Below, piece by piece: positions 53,945-63,500 of a DNA stretch of 64,000 nt. The notes beneath the pieces were generated by a model that worked only from the letters and a program-made list of their open reading frames with translations, did no database searches and was not told the origin of the DNA. The first letter of the stretch is position 1; each line of letters opens with the position of its first letter. Source of the DNA: Burkholderia sp. Leaf177 (GTDB lineage Bacteria; Pseudomonadota; Gammaproteobacteria; Burkholderiales; Burkholderiaceae); contig NZ_LMPF01000005.1 of assembly GCF_001424345.1 (NCBI RefSeq), positions 49,507-113,506 on the forward strand, read 5' to 3'. Both the position numbers and the translations under genes were made by a program.

Positions 53945-54324
53945 TGAGCGAATCCACGACTTCCACGCAAGACACGCTGCTGCGCCTCGCGGCGATTATC
54001 GACAGCCGCAAGGGCGGCGATCCGGAACAATCCTACGTTTCCCGACTCTTTCATAAAGGTGACGACGCCGTTCTGAAGAAGATCGGCGAGGAAGCCACCG
54101 AAGTCGTGCTGGCCGCCAAGGACGCGCGACACGGCGGCGCACCGAAGGCGCTTGTCGGCGAAGTGGCCGACTTGTGGTTCCATTGTCTCGTGATGCTGTC
54201 TCATTTCGATCTCGGTCCAGCGGAAGTCATCGCGGAACTCGAACGGCGCGAAGGTACGTCGGGGATCGAAGAGAAAGCGTTGCGCAAGTCCCGCGACCGC
54301 GAACAGGACGAAAACGGCCGCTGA
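53944..54324 (+). CDS. hisE: Phosphoribosyl-ATP pyrophosphatase
   Basis: Removes pyrophosphate from PR-ATP. A MazG-like all-alpha fold of 126 residues. [31 protein letters not shown] contains the acidic metal site, and [13 protein letters not shown] follows. The N-terminal ~20 residues are extra relative to the shortest forms. Separate from hisI, unlike the E. coli fusion. Last pathway gene of the run. Confidence 0.96.
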   Translation: MSESTTSTQDTLLRLAAIIDSRKGGDPEQSYVSRLFHKGDDAVLKKIGEEATEVVLAAKDARHGGAPKALVGEVADLWFHCLVMLSHFDLGPAEVIAELERREGTSGIEEKALRKSRDREQDENGR

Positions 54325-54366
54325 AAAAAGCTGCCGGTTCGCATCGACGGGCATCTGGAGGATGAA

Positions 54367-54759
54367 ATGAATCAGCCGTACGAACCTTATCCGCCGCCTG
54401 TCTACGAAAACTCGCCGGATTCCGAGCGTTTGCGCGGGCTGCGCACGTTGACCCACGTGCTCTACGCGCTCTACGCGGCGTATTGGCTGACGGGTGGGCT
54501 GACCGTGCTGATTGCGATCATCATCAACTATCTGAAACGTGACGACGTCGCCGGCACGCCGTACGAAGCGCACTTCGAGTGGCAGATTCGTACTTTTTGG
54601 TGGGCGCTGCTGGGTCACCTGATCGGCGTTGCGCTGATCTGGGTGCTGATTGGTTTCCCGATTCTCGCCGTGGTCGGGATCTGGACGTTGTATCGGGTTA
54701 TAAAAGGCTGGCTGTTTTTGTACGAAAACAAGCCGTTGCAACCACGCGCCTGGGTTTAA
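54367..54759 (+). CDS. DUF4870-type small membrane protein
   Basis: 130-residue protein with three membrane helices (about 32-55, 75-100, 103-120). The ALYAAYWLTGGLTVLIAIIINYLKRDDVAGT stretch followed by an HFEWQIRTFWWALLG segment is typical of the DUF4870 family. GGAGG precedes the ATG. Function unknown. Lies between hisE and the HIT gene, on the same strand with short gaps, so likely cotranscribed. Confidence 0.88.
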   Translation: MNQPYEPYPPPVYENSPDSERLRGLRTLTHVLYALYAAYWLTGGLTVLIAIIINYLKRDDVAGTPYEAHFEWQIRTFWWALLGHLIGVALIWVLIGFPILAVVGIWTLYRVIKGWLFLYENKPLQPRAWV

Positions 54760-54806
54760 ACCAGAACTCCAACGCGCATCAACAGCCGGGATCTCCCGCT
54801 ATACAC

Positions 54807-55169
54807 ATGAGCCAAGAGAACTGCATTTTCTGCAAGATCGCTGCTGGAGAAATTCCGAGCAAGAAAGTCCATGAAGACGATGAATTCGTTGCTTTTCACG
54901 ATATTAATCCGGCTGCTCCCGTCCATGTGCTCGTAATCCCGCGTAAACATATTGAGACACTGTCGAGCTGTACCGAAGCCGATGCGCCACTGCTTGGTAG
55001 AATGCTGAGCCTGACGGCGCGCCTGGCCAAGGAACTAGGCGTTTCATACACAGGCGGCGACACAGGATTTCGTACGGTCATCAATACTGGGCCGGGCGGC
55101 GGGCAAGAGGTTTATCACATTCATGCGCATATTTTGGCCGGCGAACGGCCTTGGCGCCGGATGGGCTGA
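54807..55169 (+). CDS. HIT family nucleotide-binding protein (HinT-like)
   Basis: 120-residue purine nucleoside phosphoramidase-like protein. Opening CIFCKIAAGEIPSKKVHEDD, histidine triad VYHIHAHILAGERPW with the catalytic His in HIHAH, and PVHVLVIPRKHI. The ATG at 54807 begins MSQENCIFC; the longer frame upstream is unconserved. Natural substrate in this organism is unknown. Confidence 0.95.
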   Translation: MSQENCIFCKIAAGEIPSKKVHEDDEFVAFHDINPAAPVHVLVIPRKHIETLSSCTEADAPLLGRMLSLTARLAKELGVSYTGGDTGFRTVINTGPGGGQEVYHIHAHILAGERPWRRMG

Positions 55170-55245
55170 AGCCTGATTTCGTGTAATGAAATCGAAAGCG
55201 TCTTTTCATCGCAATATTGCGCGCGCAAACTGTCGGTTTAATCAG

Positions 55246-55263
55246 CGGAGCGTCAGCGCTCCG
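55246..55263 (+). other. Hairpin in the tatA leader
   Basis: Perfect seven-base stem CGGAGCG / CGCTCCG with a four-base TCAG loop, about 70 bases before tatA. No T-run. It may stabilise or pause the transcript between the HIT gene and tatA. Confidence 0.45.
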
Positions 55264-55334
55264 ACTCGGGCCGCAAGGTCCACATTCTTCGCTGCGGGCA
55301 GCAATCCCGGCGAGGCCAAGGAGAGTTTTCAGTC

Positions 55335-55562
55335 ATGGGTTCGTTGAGCATTTGGCATTGGTTGATCGTGTTGTTGATCGTGGCGCTGGTTTTCGGTACA
55401 AAAAAACTGCGTAACATTGGCGGCGACCTGGGCGGCGCGGTGAAGGGATTCAAGGAAGGCATGAAGGAAGGTGAAACGCCGGCCGAGCAACGCGAGCTGC
55501 CGCGCAACGGCGCCGTCGACGTGGAAGCGAAAGACAAGACGCGTTCGAGCGATTACCGGTAA
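55335..55562 (+). CDS. tatA: Sec-independent translocase subunit TatA
   Basis: 75-residue pore-forming Tat component. N-terminal membrane helix [19 protein letters not shown], the FGTKKL hinge, and an amphipathic helix [19 protein letters not shown], followed by a short charged tail. AAGGAG lies upstream. First of tatA-tatB-tatC. Confidence 0.96.
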   Translation: MGSLSIWHWLIVLLIVALVFGTKKLRNIGGDLGGAVKGFKEGMKEGETPAEQRELPRNGAVDVEAKDKTRSSDYR

Positions 55563-55631
55563 GAAGCCCCGGTTCGGCTCAGAGCGCAGGGCCGGCCGTA
55601 TTCATTCGTCAATCTCAGGATCTTCGATTCC

Positions 55632-56168
55632 ATGCTCGACCTTGGTCTGACCAAAATGGCGCTGATCGGCGTCGTCGCGCTGGTAGTACTCGGGCCGGAG
55701 CGTTTGCCCGGCGTGGCGCGGACGGCCGGCGCGCTTTTCGGGCGCGCGCAGCGTTACATCAACGACGTCAAGGCCGAAGTCTCGCGCGAGATGGAACTCG
55801 ACGAGCTGAAGAAAATGCGTACGGAGTTCGAAACGGCGGCGTCGAACGTGGAAAACACGATTCACGACAATCTGCGCCAGCACGAAAACGAACTCAACGA
55901 TGCCTGGAAGCAGGGCACGTCGGTGTCGGACAGCGTCGCGAGCGGCGGCGACCCGAATCTGACGCATGTTTCCGGCGACACGTGGCGTTCATCGTCGGAC
56001 AGCGGCAGCACGTCGTCCGGAAAGCGCAAGAATTGGCGCGTCAAGCAGAGCGCCATTCCAAACTGGTATAAGCGTACGTCGTTGCGCAAGACGCGCGTTC
56101 AGTCTGGCGCGGCGCGTGTGGCGCGGCATACGCCGGAAACGCTGCGCCGCCCGACGCGGTTTTTCTGA
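55632..56168 (+). CDS. tatB: Sec-independent translocase subunit TatB
   Basis: 178-residue partner of TatC in signal-peptide reading. N-terminal helix MLDLGLTKMALIGVVALVVLGPERLPG with the LGPERLP hinge conserved in TatB, then a long amphipathic coiled-coil-like helix to about 100. The last 80 residues are Ser- and Arg-rich and unconserved. Confidence 0.95.
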   Translation: MLDLGLTKMALIGVVALVVLGPERLPGVARTAGALFGRAQRYINDVKAEVSREMELDELKKMRTEFETAASNVENTIHDNLRQHENELNDAWKQGTSVSDSVASGGDPNLTHVSGDTWRSSSDSGSTSSGKRKNWRVKQSAIPNWYKRTSLRKTRVQSGAARVARHTPETLRRPTRFF

Positions 56169-56237
56169 TCGTGTCGCCGTTTTCAATCCGCGAACACCAA
56201 CTTCCTTTCCATCGATGAATCCCAGCAGAGGGCCGGC

Positions 56238-57038
56238 GTGAGCGACCCGCAACAGATTAAAGAAGAGCCCGTCGAAGAGACGTTTATCTCGCACCTCGTC
56301 GAACTGCGCGACCGCATCATCCGCGCAGGCGCTTCAGTCATCGTCGTGTTTATCGGGCTGGTTTATTGGGCGCCCGATATCTTCAGATTGCTCGCCCGGC
56401 CGCTCATGCAGAACTTGCCGAAGGACGGCAAGATGATCGTCACGGACGTCACCGGTTCCTTCTTCGTGCCGATGAAAGTGACCATGATGGTCGCGCTCGT
56501 GATCGCATTGCCTATCGTGCTGTACCAGATATGGGCTTTCATTGCGCCGGGCTTGTATCAGCACGAGAAGAAGCTGGTCGTGCCGCTGGTCGGAAGCAGC
56601 TATTTCCTGTTCCTCTGCGGCATGGCGTTCGCGTATTTCGTCGTTTTCCCGACCATTTTCCGCGTTATGGCGCATTACAACGCGCCGCTCGGCGCGGAAA
56701 TGACGACGGATATCGATAATTACCTGAGCTTCGTGCTCACCATGTTCCTCGCGTTCGGCGTGACCTTCGAGGTGCCGATCATCGTGGTCATCCTGGCTCG
56801 CATGGGATTCGTGACGATCGCGAAGCTCAAGCAGATTCGGCCTTATGTGATCGTTGGCGCGTTTGTGATTTCAGCGGTTGTGACGCCCCCGGACGTATTT
56901 TCACAACTGATTCTGGCCGTGCCGCTGGTCATTCTTTACGAGGTCGGGATCATCGCGGCGCGCATCATAGTGGGGAAGGACAAGATCAAGGTACAGGAAG
57001 CGGAAGCCACCGAGGACGCGAAACGGGATGCTGAATAG
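56238..57038 (+). CDS. tatC: Sec-independent translocase subunit TatC
   Basis: Six-helix receptor of the Tat translocase, 266 residues. The N-terminal EETFISHLVELRDRIIRA with its conserved Glu and Arg, and FVLTMFLAFGVTFEVPI, are hallmarks. GTG start at 56238. It ends just before a strong terminator. Confidence 0.97.
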   Translation: MSDPQQIKEEPVEETFISHLVELRDRIIRAGASVIVVFIGLVYWAPDIFRLLARPLMQNLPKDGKMIVTDVTGSFFVPMKVTMMVALVIALPIVLYQIWAFIAPGLYQHEKKLVVPLVGSSYFLFLCGMAFAYFVVFPTIFRVMAHYNAPLGAEMTTDIDNYLSFVLTMFLAFGVTFEVPIIVVILARMGFVTIAKLKQIRPYVIVGAFVISAVVTPPDVFSQLILAVPLVILYEVGIIAARIIVGKDKIKVQEAEATEDAKRDAE

Positions 57039-57058
57039 CCCCGGCATGACCTGAAAGC

Positions 57059-57096
57059 AAAAAGGCCGTTCCAACGTAAAGTCGGAACGGCCTTTT
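57059..57096 (+). terminator. Terminator after tatC
   Basis: Thirteen-base perfect stem (AAAAGGCCGTTCC / GGAACGGCCTTTT). T-rich on both strands, so it can also serve the converging protease gene. Confidence 0.9.
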
Positions 57097-57120
57097 GGTT
57101 TCTAACGCCAAATAAAACCC

Positions 57121-58350
57121 CTATTCGTCGCCCTGATCTCCACCCTGGTCGCCGCCCTCATCGTCCGGGGATTGTGGCGCCTTCGGCTGCATCGGCCGCT
57201 TGCCGATCGTCACGTTCAAGTCCAGCTCCTTGCTTTTCCGCATCAAGTGAACTTTTACCGATGTCCCCGGCTTGATCTGCGCGACCACGTTCAGCAAGCG
57301 CGTGGTGTCCGTGATGGCGTCGTCATTGATGCTGATCAGGATATCGCCGGGCTTGATGCCGGCTTTATCGGCGGGACCGCCTTGCAGAACACCCGCCACG
57401 ATCGCGCCGGATTTCTGATCGAGCCCGAACGATTCCGCGATTTCCGGCGTCACGTCCTGCGGTTCCACGCCAATCCAGCCGCGCGTCACGGTCCCCGTCG
57501 TGATGATGCTTTCGAGCACGCTACGAGCCGTCGATACAGGAATCGCGAAGCCGATCCCAAGCGACCCGCCGCTGCGCGAATAAATCGCCGTATTGATGCC
57601 GAGCAAGTTGCCGTTCACGTCCACGAGCGCACCGCCCGAATTGCCCGGGTTGATTGCAGCATCCGTCTGGATGAAATTTTCGAACGTATTGATGCCAAGG
57701 TGATTACGCCCGAGTGCGCTGACAATTCCCATGGTCACCGTCTGCCCGACGCCGAACGGATTGCCGATCGCCAGCACCACGTCACCCACGCGCGTCTGGT
57801 CCATGCGGCCGAGCGTGATGGTCGGCAGGTTCGTCATGTTGATCTTCAGCACGGCGAGGTCGGTTTCAGGATCGACACCGATCACCTTCGCCGACGACGT
57901 CCTGCCATCGGCAAGTGCAACTTCAATTTGATCCGCCCCATCGACGACATGCTGGTTCGTTAGAATGTAGCCTTCGGAGCTGACGATCACGCCTGAACCG
58001 AGATTCGATGCAGGCGTTTCGTCGCCTTTGCGCTTGTTTTTATCGCCGAAGAAATAGCGAAACAGCGGATCTTTCGCGCGCGGGTCGGGCGGCAGAGAGC
58101 CGTCCTTGCTGGAAAACACGTTGACCACGGCGGGCATGGCTTTCTGCGCGCCATCCGCGTACGACGACTGAGTGGGCCGGGAACCAATGCTGGGAGCCAC
58201 TTCCTGCAACGCGACGATCGGTTCGGCGAGCTGCTTGCCGAACGTCCCCTGGCGTTGAAGCCACTGCGGTTTCAAGGTCGCGACGATGAACATCAGCGCC
58301 AACAGCACGGTCACCGCTTGGGCAAAAAACAGCCAGAAGCGTCTAAGCAT
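57121..58350 (-). CDS. Membrane-anchored trypsin-like protease with one PDZ (DegQ/DegS type)
   Basis: Envelope protease or regulator of 409 residues. A single N-terminal helix (about 6-25) anchors it, as in DegS. Catalytic triad His134 (TNQHVVDG), Asp164 (ETDLAVLK) and Ser238 (GNSGGAL) are intact. One PDZ domain at about 280-385, with [14 protein letters not shown] before it. A low-complexity acidic tail [11 protein letters not shown] ends it. A single PDZ plus anchor suggests a DegS-like stress-sensing role, but annotators often call it DegQ or MucD. Divergent from the Nif3-like gene with only 20 bases between. Confidence 0.93.
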   Translation of the reverse strand: MLRRFWLFFAQAVTVLLALMFIVATLKPQWLQRQGTFGKQLAEPIVALQEVAPSIGSRPTQSSYADGAQKAMPAVVNVFSSKDGSLPPDPRAKDPLFRYFFGDKNKRKGDETPASNLGSGVIVSSEGYILTNQHVVDGADQIEVALADGRTSSAKVIGVDPETDLAVLKINMTNLPTITLGRMDQTRVGDVVLAIGNPFGVGQTVTMGIVSALGRNHLGINTFENFIQTDAAINPGNSGGALVDVNGNLLGINTAIYSRSGGSLGIGFAIPVSTARSVLESIITTGTVTRGWIGVEPQDVTPEIAESFGLDQKSGAIVAGVLQGGPADKAGIKPGDILISINDDAITDTTRLLNVVAQIKPGTSVKVHLMRKSKELDLNVTIGKRPMQPKAPQSPDDEGGDQGGDQGDE

Positions 58351-58370
58351 TTGATGGAATAGAGGAATTC

Positions 58371-59117
58371 ATGGATCGGATCGAACTCGAATTGTATCTG
58401 AACAATCTGCTGGAAATAGGACGCTTCAAGGACTATTGCCCGAACGGATTGCAGGTTGAAGGCTCGCGTCGCGTCGGGAAACTGGCGACGGGCGTGACGG
58501 CATCGCTGGCGTTCCTCGAAGCTGCGATCGAGTGGGGCGCGGACGCCGTGCTCGTGCATCACGGATATTTCTGGAAGAACGAGGCGCCGCAAGTCACGGG
58601 GCGCAAGTTCCAGCGGCTGAAGACGCTGCTCGCGAACGACCTCAATTTGTTCGCGTATCACTTGCCGCTCGACTCGCACCCCGAGTTCGGCAACAACGCG
58701 CAACTCGGCGCGCGCCTTGGGTTGATCGCGGACAACCGGTTCGGCGATCAGGATCTCGGCTGGATTGCATCGTTGCCCATGTCGTTGTCGCTCGAGCATT
58801 TCACCGCGACGATCGAGAACGAACTGGGCCGCAAGCCGCTCGTCTTCGGCAATCCGGATATGGAATTGCGTCGCGTGGCGTGGTGCACGGGCGGCGCGCA
58901 AGGTTTCTTCGATGAAGCCATCGCCGCCGGCGCCGACGTCTACATCAGCGGCGAAGTGTCGGAGCAAACCATGCACATCGCGGCTGAAAGCGGCGTGGCT
59001 TACGTTGCGGCGGGGCATCATGCGACCGAACGATACGGCGTTCAGGCGCTAGGCGCCCATGTGGCCGAGCATTTCGATATCGAGCATGTATTTATTGATA
59101 TCGATAATCCCGTTTGA
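58371..59117 (+). CDS. Nif3-like dinuclear metal centre protein
   Basis: 248-residue Nif3/YbgI family protein. A dinuclear metal site is supplied by conserved His and Asp residues in VLVHHGYFW, the [12 protein letters not shown] motif, and near the C-terminus [18 protein letters not shown] precedes the ATG. YbgI-type proteins may act as GTP cyclohydrolase-type or RNA/peptide-processing enzymes; the function is unsettled. Its promoter must overlap the divergent protease start 20 bases away. Confidence 0.94.
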   Translation: MDRIELELYLNNLLEIGRFKDYCPNGLQVEGSRRVGKLATGVTASLAFLEAAIEWGADAVLVHHGYFWKNEAPQVTGRKFQRLKTLLANDLNLFAYHLPLDSHPEFGNNAQLGARLGLIADNRFGDQDLGWIASLPMSLSLEHFTATIENELGRKPLVFGNPDMELRRVAWCTGGAQGFFDEAIAAGADVYISGEVSEQTMHIAAESGVAYVAAGHHATERYGVQALGAHVAEHFDIEHVFIDIDNPV

Positions 59118-59322
59118 TTATCTTGCACTGCAATAATTAATCATGTTCCGTAAATAACCCCTTCATTTGGAAGTAGCTGAAAAGTGCGGGGAAACCCTTA
59201 AGAATGAAGGACTTCGAGCGTTTTTTGCTATTCAACTCTTGTAAATGACGACTCCATTCGCGCACACTAGCGTCGGTAGAACGGACTGACGGTATAAATC
59301 CAACTCAGAAGTGGGGCGTGTG

Positions 59323-59943
59323 ATGCGAGACAACGAAGATCAACGCGTCGACGGCGGCCGCAGAACCTGGCTGATTGCGACAACCGTAGCAGGCGGACTC
59401 GGTGGCGTTGCCACGGTCATACCGTTTGTCGGTTCGTTTGCACCGTCGGAAAAAGCCAAGGCGGCAGGCGCGCCGGTCGAAGTAGATATATCTGGTCTCA
59501 AGCCCGGCGACATGATGACCGTCGCCTGGCGCGGCAAGCCGGTGTGGATCGTGAACCGCACTGAAGAAATGCTCGCCGACGTGAAGAAAGCAGATCCCGA
59601 ACTCGCCGATCCGCATTCGAAGAAAGAATTCACGATGCCGCTGCCGGAATACTGCAACAACGAATTCCGCTCGCGCACGGAACACAAGAATCTGTTTGTT
59701 GCCGTCGCCGTTTGCACGCATCTCGGCTGCACGCCCACGCCGCGCTTTCAGGAAGGCGCGCAACCCAATCTCCCCGATGACTGGCCCGGCGGCTTTCTCT
59801 GCCCATGCCACGGTTCGACCTACGACATGGCCGGCCGCGTTTTCAAGAACAAGCCAGCGCCGCAGAATCTCGACATCCCGCCATACATGTTCACATCGGC
59901 GACGTCACTCGTGATTGGCAAGGACGAAAAGGGAGAAGCGTAA
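59323..59943 (+). CDS. petA: Ubiquinol-cytochrome c reductase Rieske iron-sulfur subunit
   Basis: Rieske 2Fe-2S protein of complex III, 206 residues. The N-terminal twin-arginine signal anchor GGRRTWLIATTVAGG (Arg13-Arg14) directs it to Tat, whose genes lie 2-4 kb upstream. Cluster ligands are C131, H133 (CTHLGC) and C160, H163 (CPCHGS), with disulfide partners C136 and C162. The ATG at 59323 is preferred to the GTG at 59311. Its TAA overlaps the petB ATG. Confidence 0.97.
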   Translation: MRDNEDQRVDGGRRTWLIATTVAGGLGGVATVIPFVGSFAPSEKAKAAGAPVEVDISGLKPGDMMTVAWRGKPVWIVNRTEEMLADVKKADPELADPHSKKEFTMPLPEYCNNEFRSRTEHKNLFVAVAVCTHLGCTPTPRFQEGAQPNLPDDWPGGFLCPCHGSTYDMAGRVFKNKPAPQNLDIPPYMFTSATSLVIGKDEKGEA

Positions 59944-61325
59944 TGGCGACGACCGATAAAAACGTGGAGACAAGCGGATTCCTGGGCTGGATCGACAGGC
60001 GTTTTCCGCTGACATCGACGTGGAAGGCGCACGTTTCCGAGTACTACGCGCCGAAAAACTTCAACTTCTGGTACTTCTTCGGCTCGCTTGCGTTGCTCGT
60101 GCTCGTGATCCAGATCGTCACCGGCATTTTCCTCGTGATGAACTACAAGCCCGACGCGACGCTGGCGTTTGCATCGGTCGAATACATCATGCGCGAGGTG
60201 CCGTGGGGCTGGCTCATCCGCTACATGCATTCCACGGGCGCGTCGATGTTCTTTGTCGTCGTCTATCTGCACATGTTCCGCGGGTTGATGTACGGATCCT
60301 ACAGAAAGCCGCGTGAACTCGTCTGGATCTTCGGCTGCGCGATTTTCCTGTGTTTGATGGCCGAAGCCTTCTTCGGTTATTTGCTGCCGTGGGGACAAAT
60401 GTCGTTCTGGGGCGCGCAGGTGATCGTGAACCTGTTCTCGGCGATTCCGTTTATCGGGCCGGATTTGTCGCTCTGGATTCGCGGCGATTATGTTGTGTCC
60501 GACGTCACGCTGAACCGCTTCTTCGCCTTCCACGTGATCGCTATTCCGCTGGTTCTGATCGGGCTCGTAGTTGCGCATCTGGTCGCACTGCATGAAGTCG
60601 GATCGAACAATCCGGACGGCATCGAAATCAAGGCGAAGAAGGACGAAAAGGGCATTCCGCTCGACGGCATCCCGTTCCATCCGTATTACTCGGTCCACGA
60701 TTTCATGGGCGTCTGCGTGTTCCTGTTCATCTTCGCCGCGATCGTTTTCTTCGCGCCGGAAATGGGCGGCTACTTCCTTGAAGCCAACAATTTCGTGCCC
60801 GCGAACGCGCTGCAAACGCCGAACGAAATCGCGCCGGTCTGGTACTTCACGGCTTTCTACGCGATGCTGCGTGCGACCACCGACCCGTTCAAGATCGTGC
60901 TGATGGTGATCATCGCGTTGCTCGGCGTGCTGGCGTTGCTGCGGGGGCGTGGCAAATGGCGCTTCGGTTTGCCGGTGCTGGCGCTGCTGGTCATCGTGTT
61001 CATGGCGCTGACCGAATCGAAGTTCTGGGGCGTGGTGGTGATGGGAACGGCGGTTGTATCGCTCTTCTTCCTGCCTTGGCTTGACCGGAGCCCGGTCAAA
61101 TCCATCCGATACCGCCCGCTTTTCCACAAGATCTTCTACGGCGTTTTCGTTTTCGCGTTCCTTGTCCTCGGCTATCTCGGCACGAAACCGCCGTCGCCCG
61201 CCGGAACGTTGATCGCGCAGATTTGTGCGCTGATTTATTTCGGCTTTTTCCTCGGCATGCCTTTCTGGACAACGCGCGGCCGCTTCAAACAGCCGCCCGA
61301 CCGCGTACGGTTCAAGCCGCATTGA
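59943..61325 (+). CDS. petB: Ubiquinol-cytochrome c reductase cytochrome b
   Basis: Core membrane subunit of complex III, 460 residues, with eight or more helices. Conserved haem histidine regions (RYMHSTGASMFF, HMFRGLMYGSY, the FFAFHVIAIPLV region), the quinol site MSFWGAQVIVNLFSAIP and the PDG/PEF-like loop are present. Starts within the petA stop. Extra C-terminal helices after ~400 are usual in beta-proteobacteria. Confidence 0.97.
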   Translation: MATTDKNVETSGFLGWIDRRFPLTSTWKAHVSEYYAPKNFNFWYFFGSLALLVLVIQIVTGIFLVMNYKPDATLAFASVEYIMREVPWGWLIRYMHSTGASMFFVVVYLHMFRGLMYGSYRKPRELVWIFGCAIFLCLMAEAFFGYLLPWGQMSFWGAQVIVNLFSAIPFIGPDLSLWIRGDYVVSDVTLNRFFAFHVIAIPLVLIGLVVAHLVALHEVGSNNPDGIEIKAKKDEKGIPLDGIPFHPYYSVHDFMGVCVFLFIFAAIVFFAPEMGGYFLEANNFVPANALQTPNEIAPVWYFTAFYAMLRATTDPFKIVLMVIIALLGVLALLRGRGKWRFGLPVLALLVIVFMALTESKFWGVVVMGTAVVSLFFLPWLDRSPVKSIRYRPLFHKIFYGVFVFAFLVLGYLGTKPPSPAGTLIAQICALIYFGFFLGMPFWTTRGRFKQPPDRVRFKPH

Positions 61326-61341
61326 CCCTGGAGACACGACA

Positions 61342-62097
61342 ATGAAAAAATGGCTCTCCACTCTCGCGCTGATCGCCGCAGCGCTGGCCGCATTCGGCCT
61401 GACGCCGGCACACGCGGAAGAAACCGTGCCGCTCGATGCCGCGCCCGACAGTTCTGAAAATTTTGCTTCGCTTCAACATGGCGCAAAATTGTTTGTAAAC
61501 TACTGTCTTAACTGCCACAGCGCGAATTTGATGCGTTACAACCGGCTGACTGACATTGGCATCGATCCGAAGGAAATCCAGGCGAATTTGCTCTTCACCA
61601 CGGACAAGATTGGCAACACCATGACTGTCGCCATGCGTCCGGACGACGCAAAAACGTGGTTTGGTTCGGCGCCGCCGGATTTGTCGGTGGAGGCGAGGGC
61701 GCGCGGCAAGGACTGGATCTATACGTATTTGCGCAGCTTTTATCGCGACGATACCCGGCCGACCGGCTGGAACAATCGCGTGTATGAAAACGTCGCAATG
61801 CCGCATGTGCTGTGGGAGTTGCAAGGCACGCGGACGGCTAAATTCGACACCGAAGTCGACGAAAAAACTGGCGAAAAAGTGAAACATTTCGCGGGTTACA
61901 CCCAAGTCACTCCGGGGACGATGTCGCCAGTAGATTATGATTCGGCTATGGCCGATCTGGTTTCGTACCTTTCGTGGATGGCGGAACCGGCCCAGCAGAC
62001 GCGAAAACAGCTGGGCGTCTGGGTCCTGATGTTCTTGGGAATTTTGAGCTTTCTGGCGTGGCGCCTCAACGCGGCATACTGGAAGCAGATTAAATAA
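61342..62097 (+). CDS. petC: Ubiquinol-cytochrome c reductase cytochrome c1
   Basis: Membrane-anchored c-type cytochrome of complex III, 251 residues. Signal peptide ends near A25, haem motif CLNCH at residues 55-59, axial Met in the VAMPHVLWELQG region, and a C-terminal membrane helix (about 225-243). Third gene of petABC, closed by a terminator. Confidence 0.97.
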   Translation: MKKWLSTLALIAAALAAFGLTPAHAEETVPLDAAPDSSENFASLQHGAKLFVNYCLNCHSANLMRYNRLTDIGIDPKEIQANLLFTTDKIGNTMTVAMRPDDAKTWFGSAPPDLSVEARARGKDWIYTYLRSFYRDDTRPTGWNNRVYENVAMPHVLWELQGTRTAKFDTEVDEKTGEKVKHFAGYTQVTPGTMSPVDYDSAMADLVSYLSWMAEPAQQTRKQLGVWVLMFLGILSFLAWRLNAAYWKQIK

Positions 62098-62129
62098 CAC
62101 GCCGCGATCGGTGTGGGTCAGCGTCGATA

Positions 62130-62153
62130 AAGCGCCTCGCAGAAGGCGCTTTT
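62130..62153 (+). terminator. Terminator after petC
   Basis: Eight-base stem AAGCGCCT / AGGCGCTT with a six-base loop and a short T-run. Lies 33 bases after the petC stop and before the sspA leader. Confidence 0.75.
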
Positions 62154-62193
62154 CGCACGCTGGCCCTTATGTTTTCTGAAGGGACTTTTAATC

Positions 62194-62805
62194 ATGATGG
62201 TTTTGTACTCCGGCACTACTTGCCCGTTCTCCCAGCGCTGCCGGCTGGTGTTGTTCGAAAAGGGCATGGACTTCGAAATCCGCGACGTTGACCTGTTCAA
62301 CAAGCCCGAAGACATCGCAGTGATGAACCCGTACGGCCAGGTGCCAATTCTGGTTGAGCGCGACCTGATCCTGTACGAATCGAACATCATCAACGAATAC
62401 ATCGACGAGCGATTCCCGCATCCGCAATTGATGCCCGCCGATCCTGTTCAGCGCGCGCGCGCCCGTCTGTTCCTGTTGAATTTCGAGAAAGAGTTGTTCG
62501 TGCACGTCGGCACGCTCGAAAACGAAAAGGGCAAGGCTGCGGAAAAGAATCACGAGAAGGCGCGCAATGCCATCCGTGATCGCCTGACGCAACTCGCGCC
62601 GATTTTCCTGAAGAACAAGTACATGCTCGGCGAAGAGTTTTCCATGCTCGACGTCGCCATCGCGCCGCTTTTGTGGCGCCTGGATCACTATGGCATTGAG
62701 CTCTCGAAGAACGCCGCGCCGCTGATGAAATACGCCGAGCGGATCTTTAGCCGTCCGGCGTACATCGAAGCGCTGACGCCTTCGGAAAAAGTGATGCGTC
62801 GCTAA
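62194..62805 (+). CDS. sspA: Stringent starvation protein A (GST-fold transcription regulator)
   Basis: RNA-polymerase-associated GST-fold protein, 203 residues. The thioredoxin-like part opens MMVLYSGTTCPFSQRCRLVLFEK; the PVPILVER-type segment (GQVPILVERDL) and the SspA helix EEFSMLDVAIAPLLWRLDHYGI follow. It binds sigma-70 polymerase in enteric bacteria. It is followed by sspB, as in many proteobacteria. Confidence 0.95.
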   Translation: MMVLYSGTTCPFSQRCRLVLFEKGMDFEIRDVDLFNKPEDIAVMNPYGQVPILVERDLILYESNIINEYIDERFPHPQLMPADPVQRARARLFLLNFEKELFVHVGTLENEKGKAAEKNHEKARNAIRDRLTQLAPIFLKNKYMLGEEFSMLDVAIAPLLWRLDHYGIELSKNAAPLMKYAERIFSRPAYIEALTPSEKVMRR

Positions 62806-62869
62806 CGTATTCGATTGCGGAGCGCGCCGGCCATGCGGGTGGCGCTTCGCATCGATAGAGGACAAGCCG

Positions 62870-63373
62870 ATGCAAGAAATTTCCACCAAGCCTTATCTAT
62901 TGCGCGCGCTCTACGAGTGGTGCACGGATAACGGTTTCACGCCGCACATCGCGGTTCGTGTCGACAACGGCACGCGCGTGCCGCGGCAATTCGTACGTAA
63001 TGACGAGATCGTGCTGAACATCAGCTTCGAGGCTACCAGCCAGTTGCAGATGGGCAATGAGTGGATCGAATTCAGCGCGCGTTTCTCCGGCAAATCGCAC
63101 AAGATCGAGGTTCAGGTCGCCAACGTGCTTGCTATCTACGCGCGTGAGAATGGCCAGGGCATGGCGTTCCCCGTCGATCCGGCGGCACTTGGGTCCGCAC
63201 CCGACGTGTCGGGCTCGGACGGCCCGCGTTCATCGGAACTAGGTCCGGACGAGAGTGGATCCGAGCGGATAGAACGTCGCGAGCCGGCCGCGTCAACACG
63301 AGACGACGAGTTGCCTCCCGACGACGATGGATCGAAATCTACCGGTCGAGCCCACCTCAAGGTCGTCAAATGA
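62870..63373 (+). CDS. sspB: ClpXP specificity-enhancing factor
   Basis: Adaptor delivering ssrA-tagged proteins to ClpXP, 167 residues. The N-terminal folded half with KPYLLRALYEWCTDNGFTPHI and the FVRNDEIVLNIS strand is conserved. A long disordered linker is followed by a short C-terminal hydrophobic/basic ClpX-binding tail, RAHLKVVK. Last protein gene before tRNA-Thr. Confidence 0.95.
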   Translation: MQEISTKPYLLRALYEWCTDNGFTPHIAVRVDNGTRVPRQFVRNDEIVLNISFEATSQLQMGNEWIEFSARFSGKSHKIEVQVANVLAIYARENGQGMAFPVDPAALGSAPDVSGSDGPRSSELGPDESGSERIERREPAASTRDDELPPDDDGSKSTGRAHLKVVK

Positions 63374-63391
63374 AGTAATATCGCTGACTTC

Positions 63392-63467
63392 GCCGGCTTA
63401 GCTCATCAGGTAGAGCAGTTGATTTGTAATCAGAAGGTGGCGGGTTCGAGTCCTGCAGCCGGCACCA
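63392..63467 (+). tRNA. tRNA-Thr (TGT)
   Basis: 76 nt including encoded CCA. The acceptor stem GCCGGCT / AGCCGGC pairs perfectly. The D arm is GCTC...GAGC and the T arm is GCGGG-TTCGAGT-CCTGC. The anticodon loop TTTGTAA places TGT at positions 34-36, so threonine. The top anticodon-stem pair (27-43) is G-A and 28-42 is T-G, slightly imperfect. Confidence 0.95.
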
Positions 63468-63500
63468 CGATTAGTTTTTCGAAGCAGCAAGATGTGATTC

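Noticed and set aside
59820..61361. A 513-codon frame antisense to petB
   Set aside because: Extremely His/Asp/Glu/Arg-rich with no hydrophobic core, the complement of a membrane protein gene. petB is certain.
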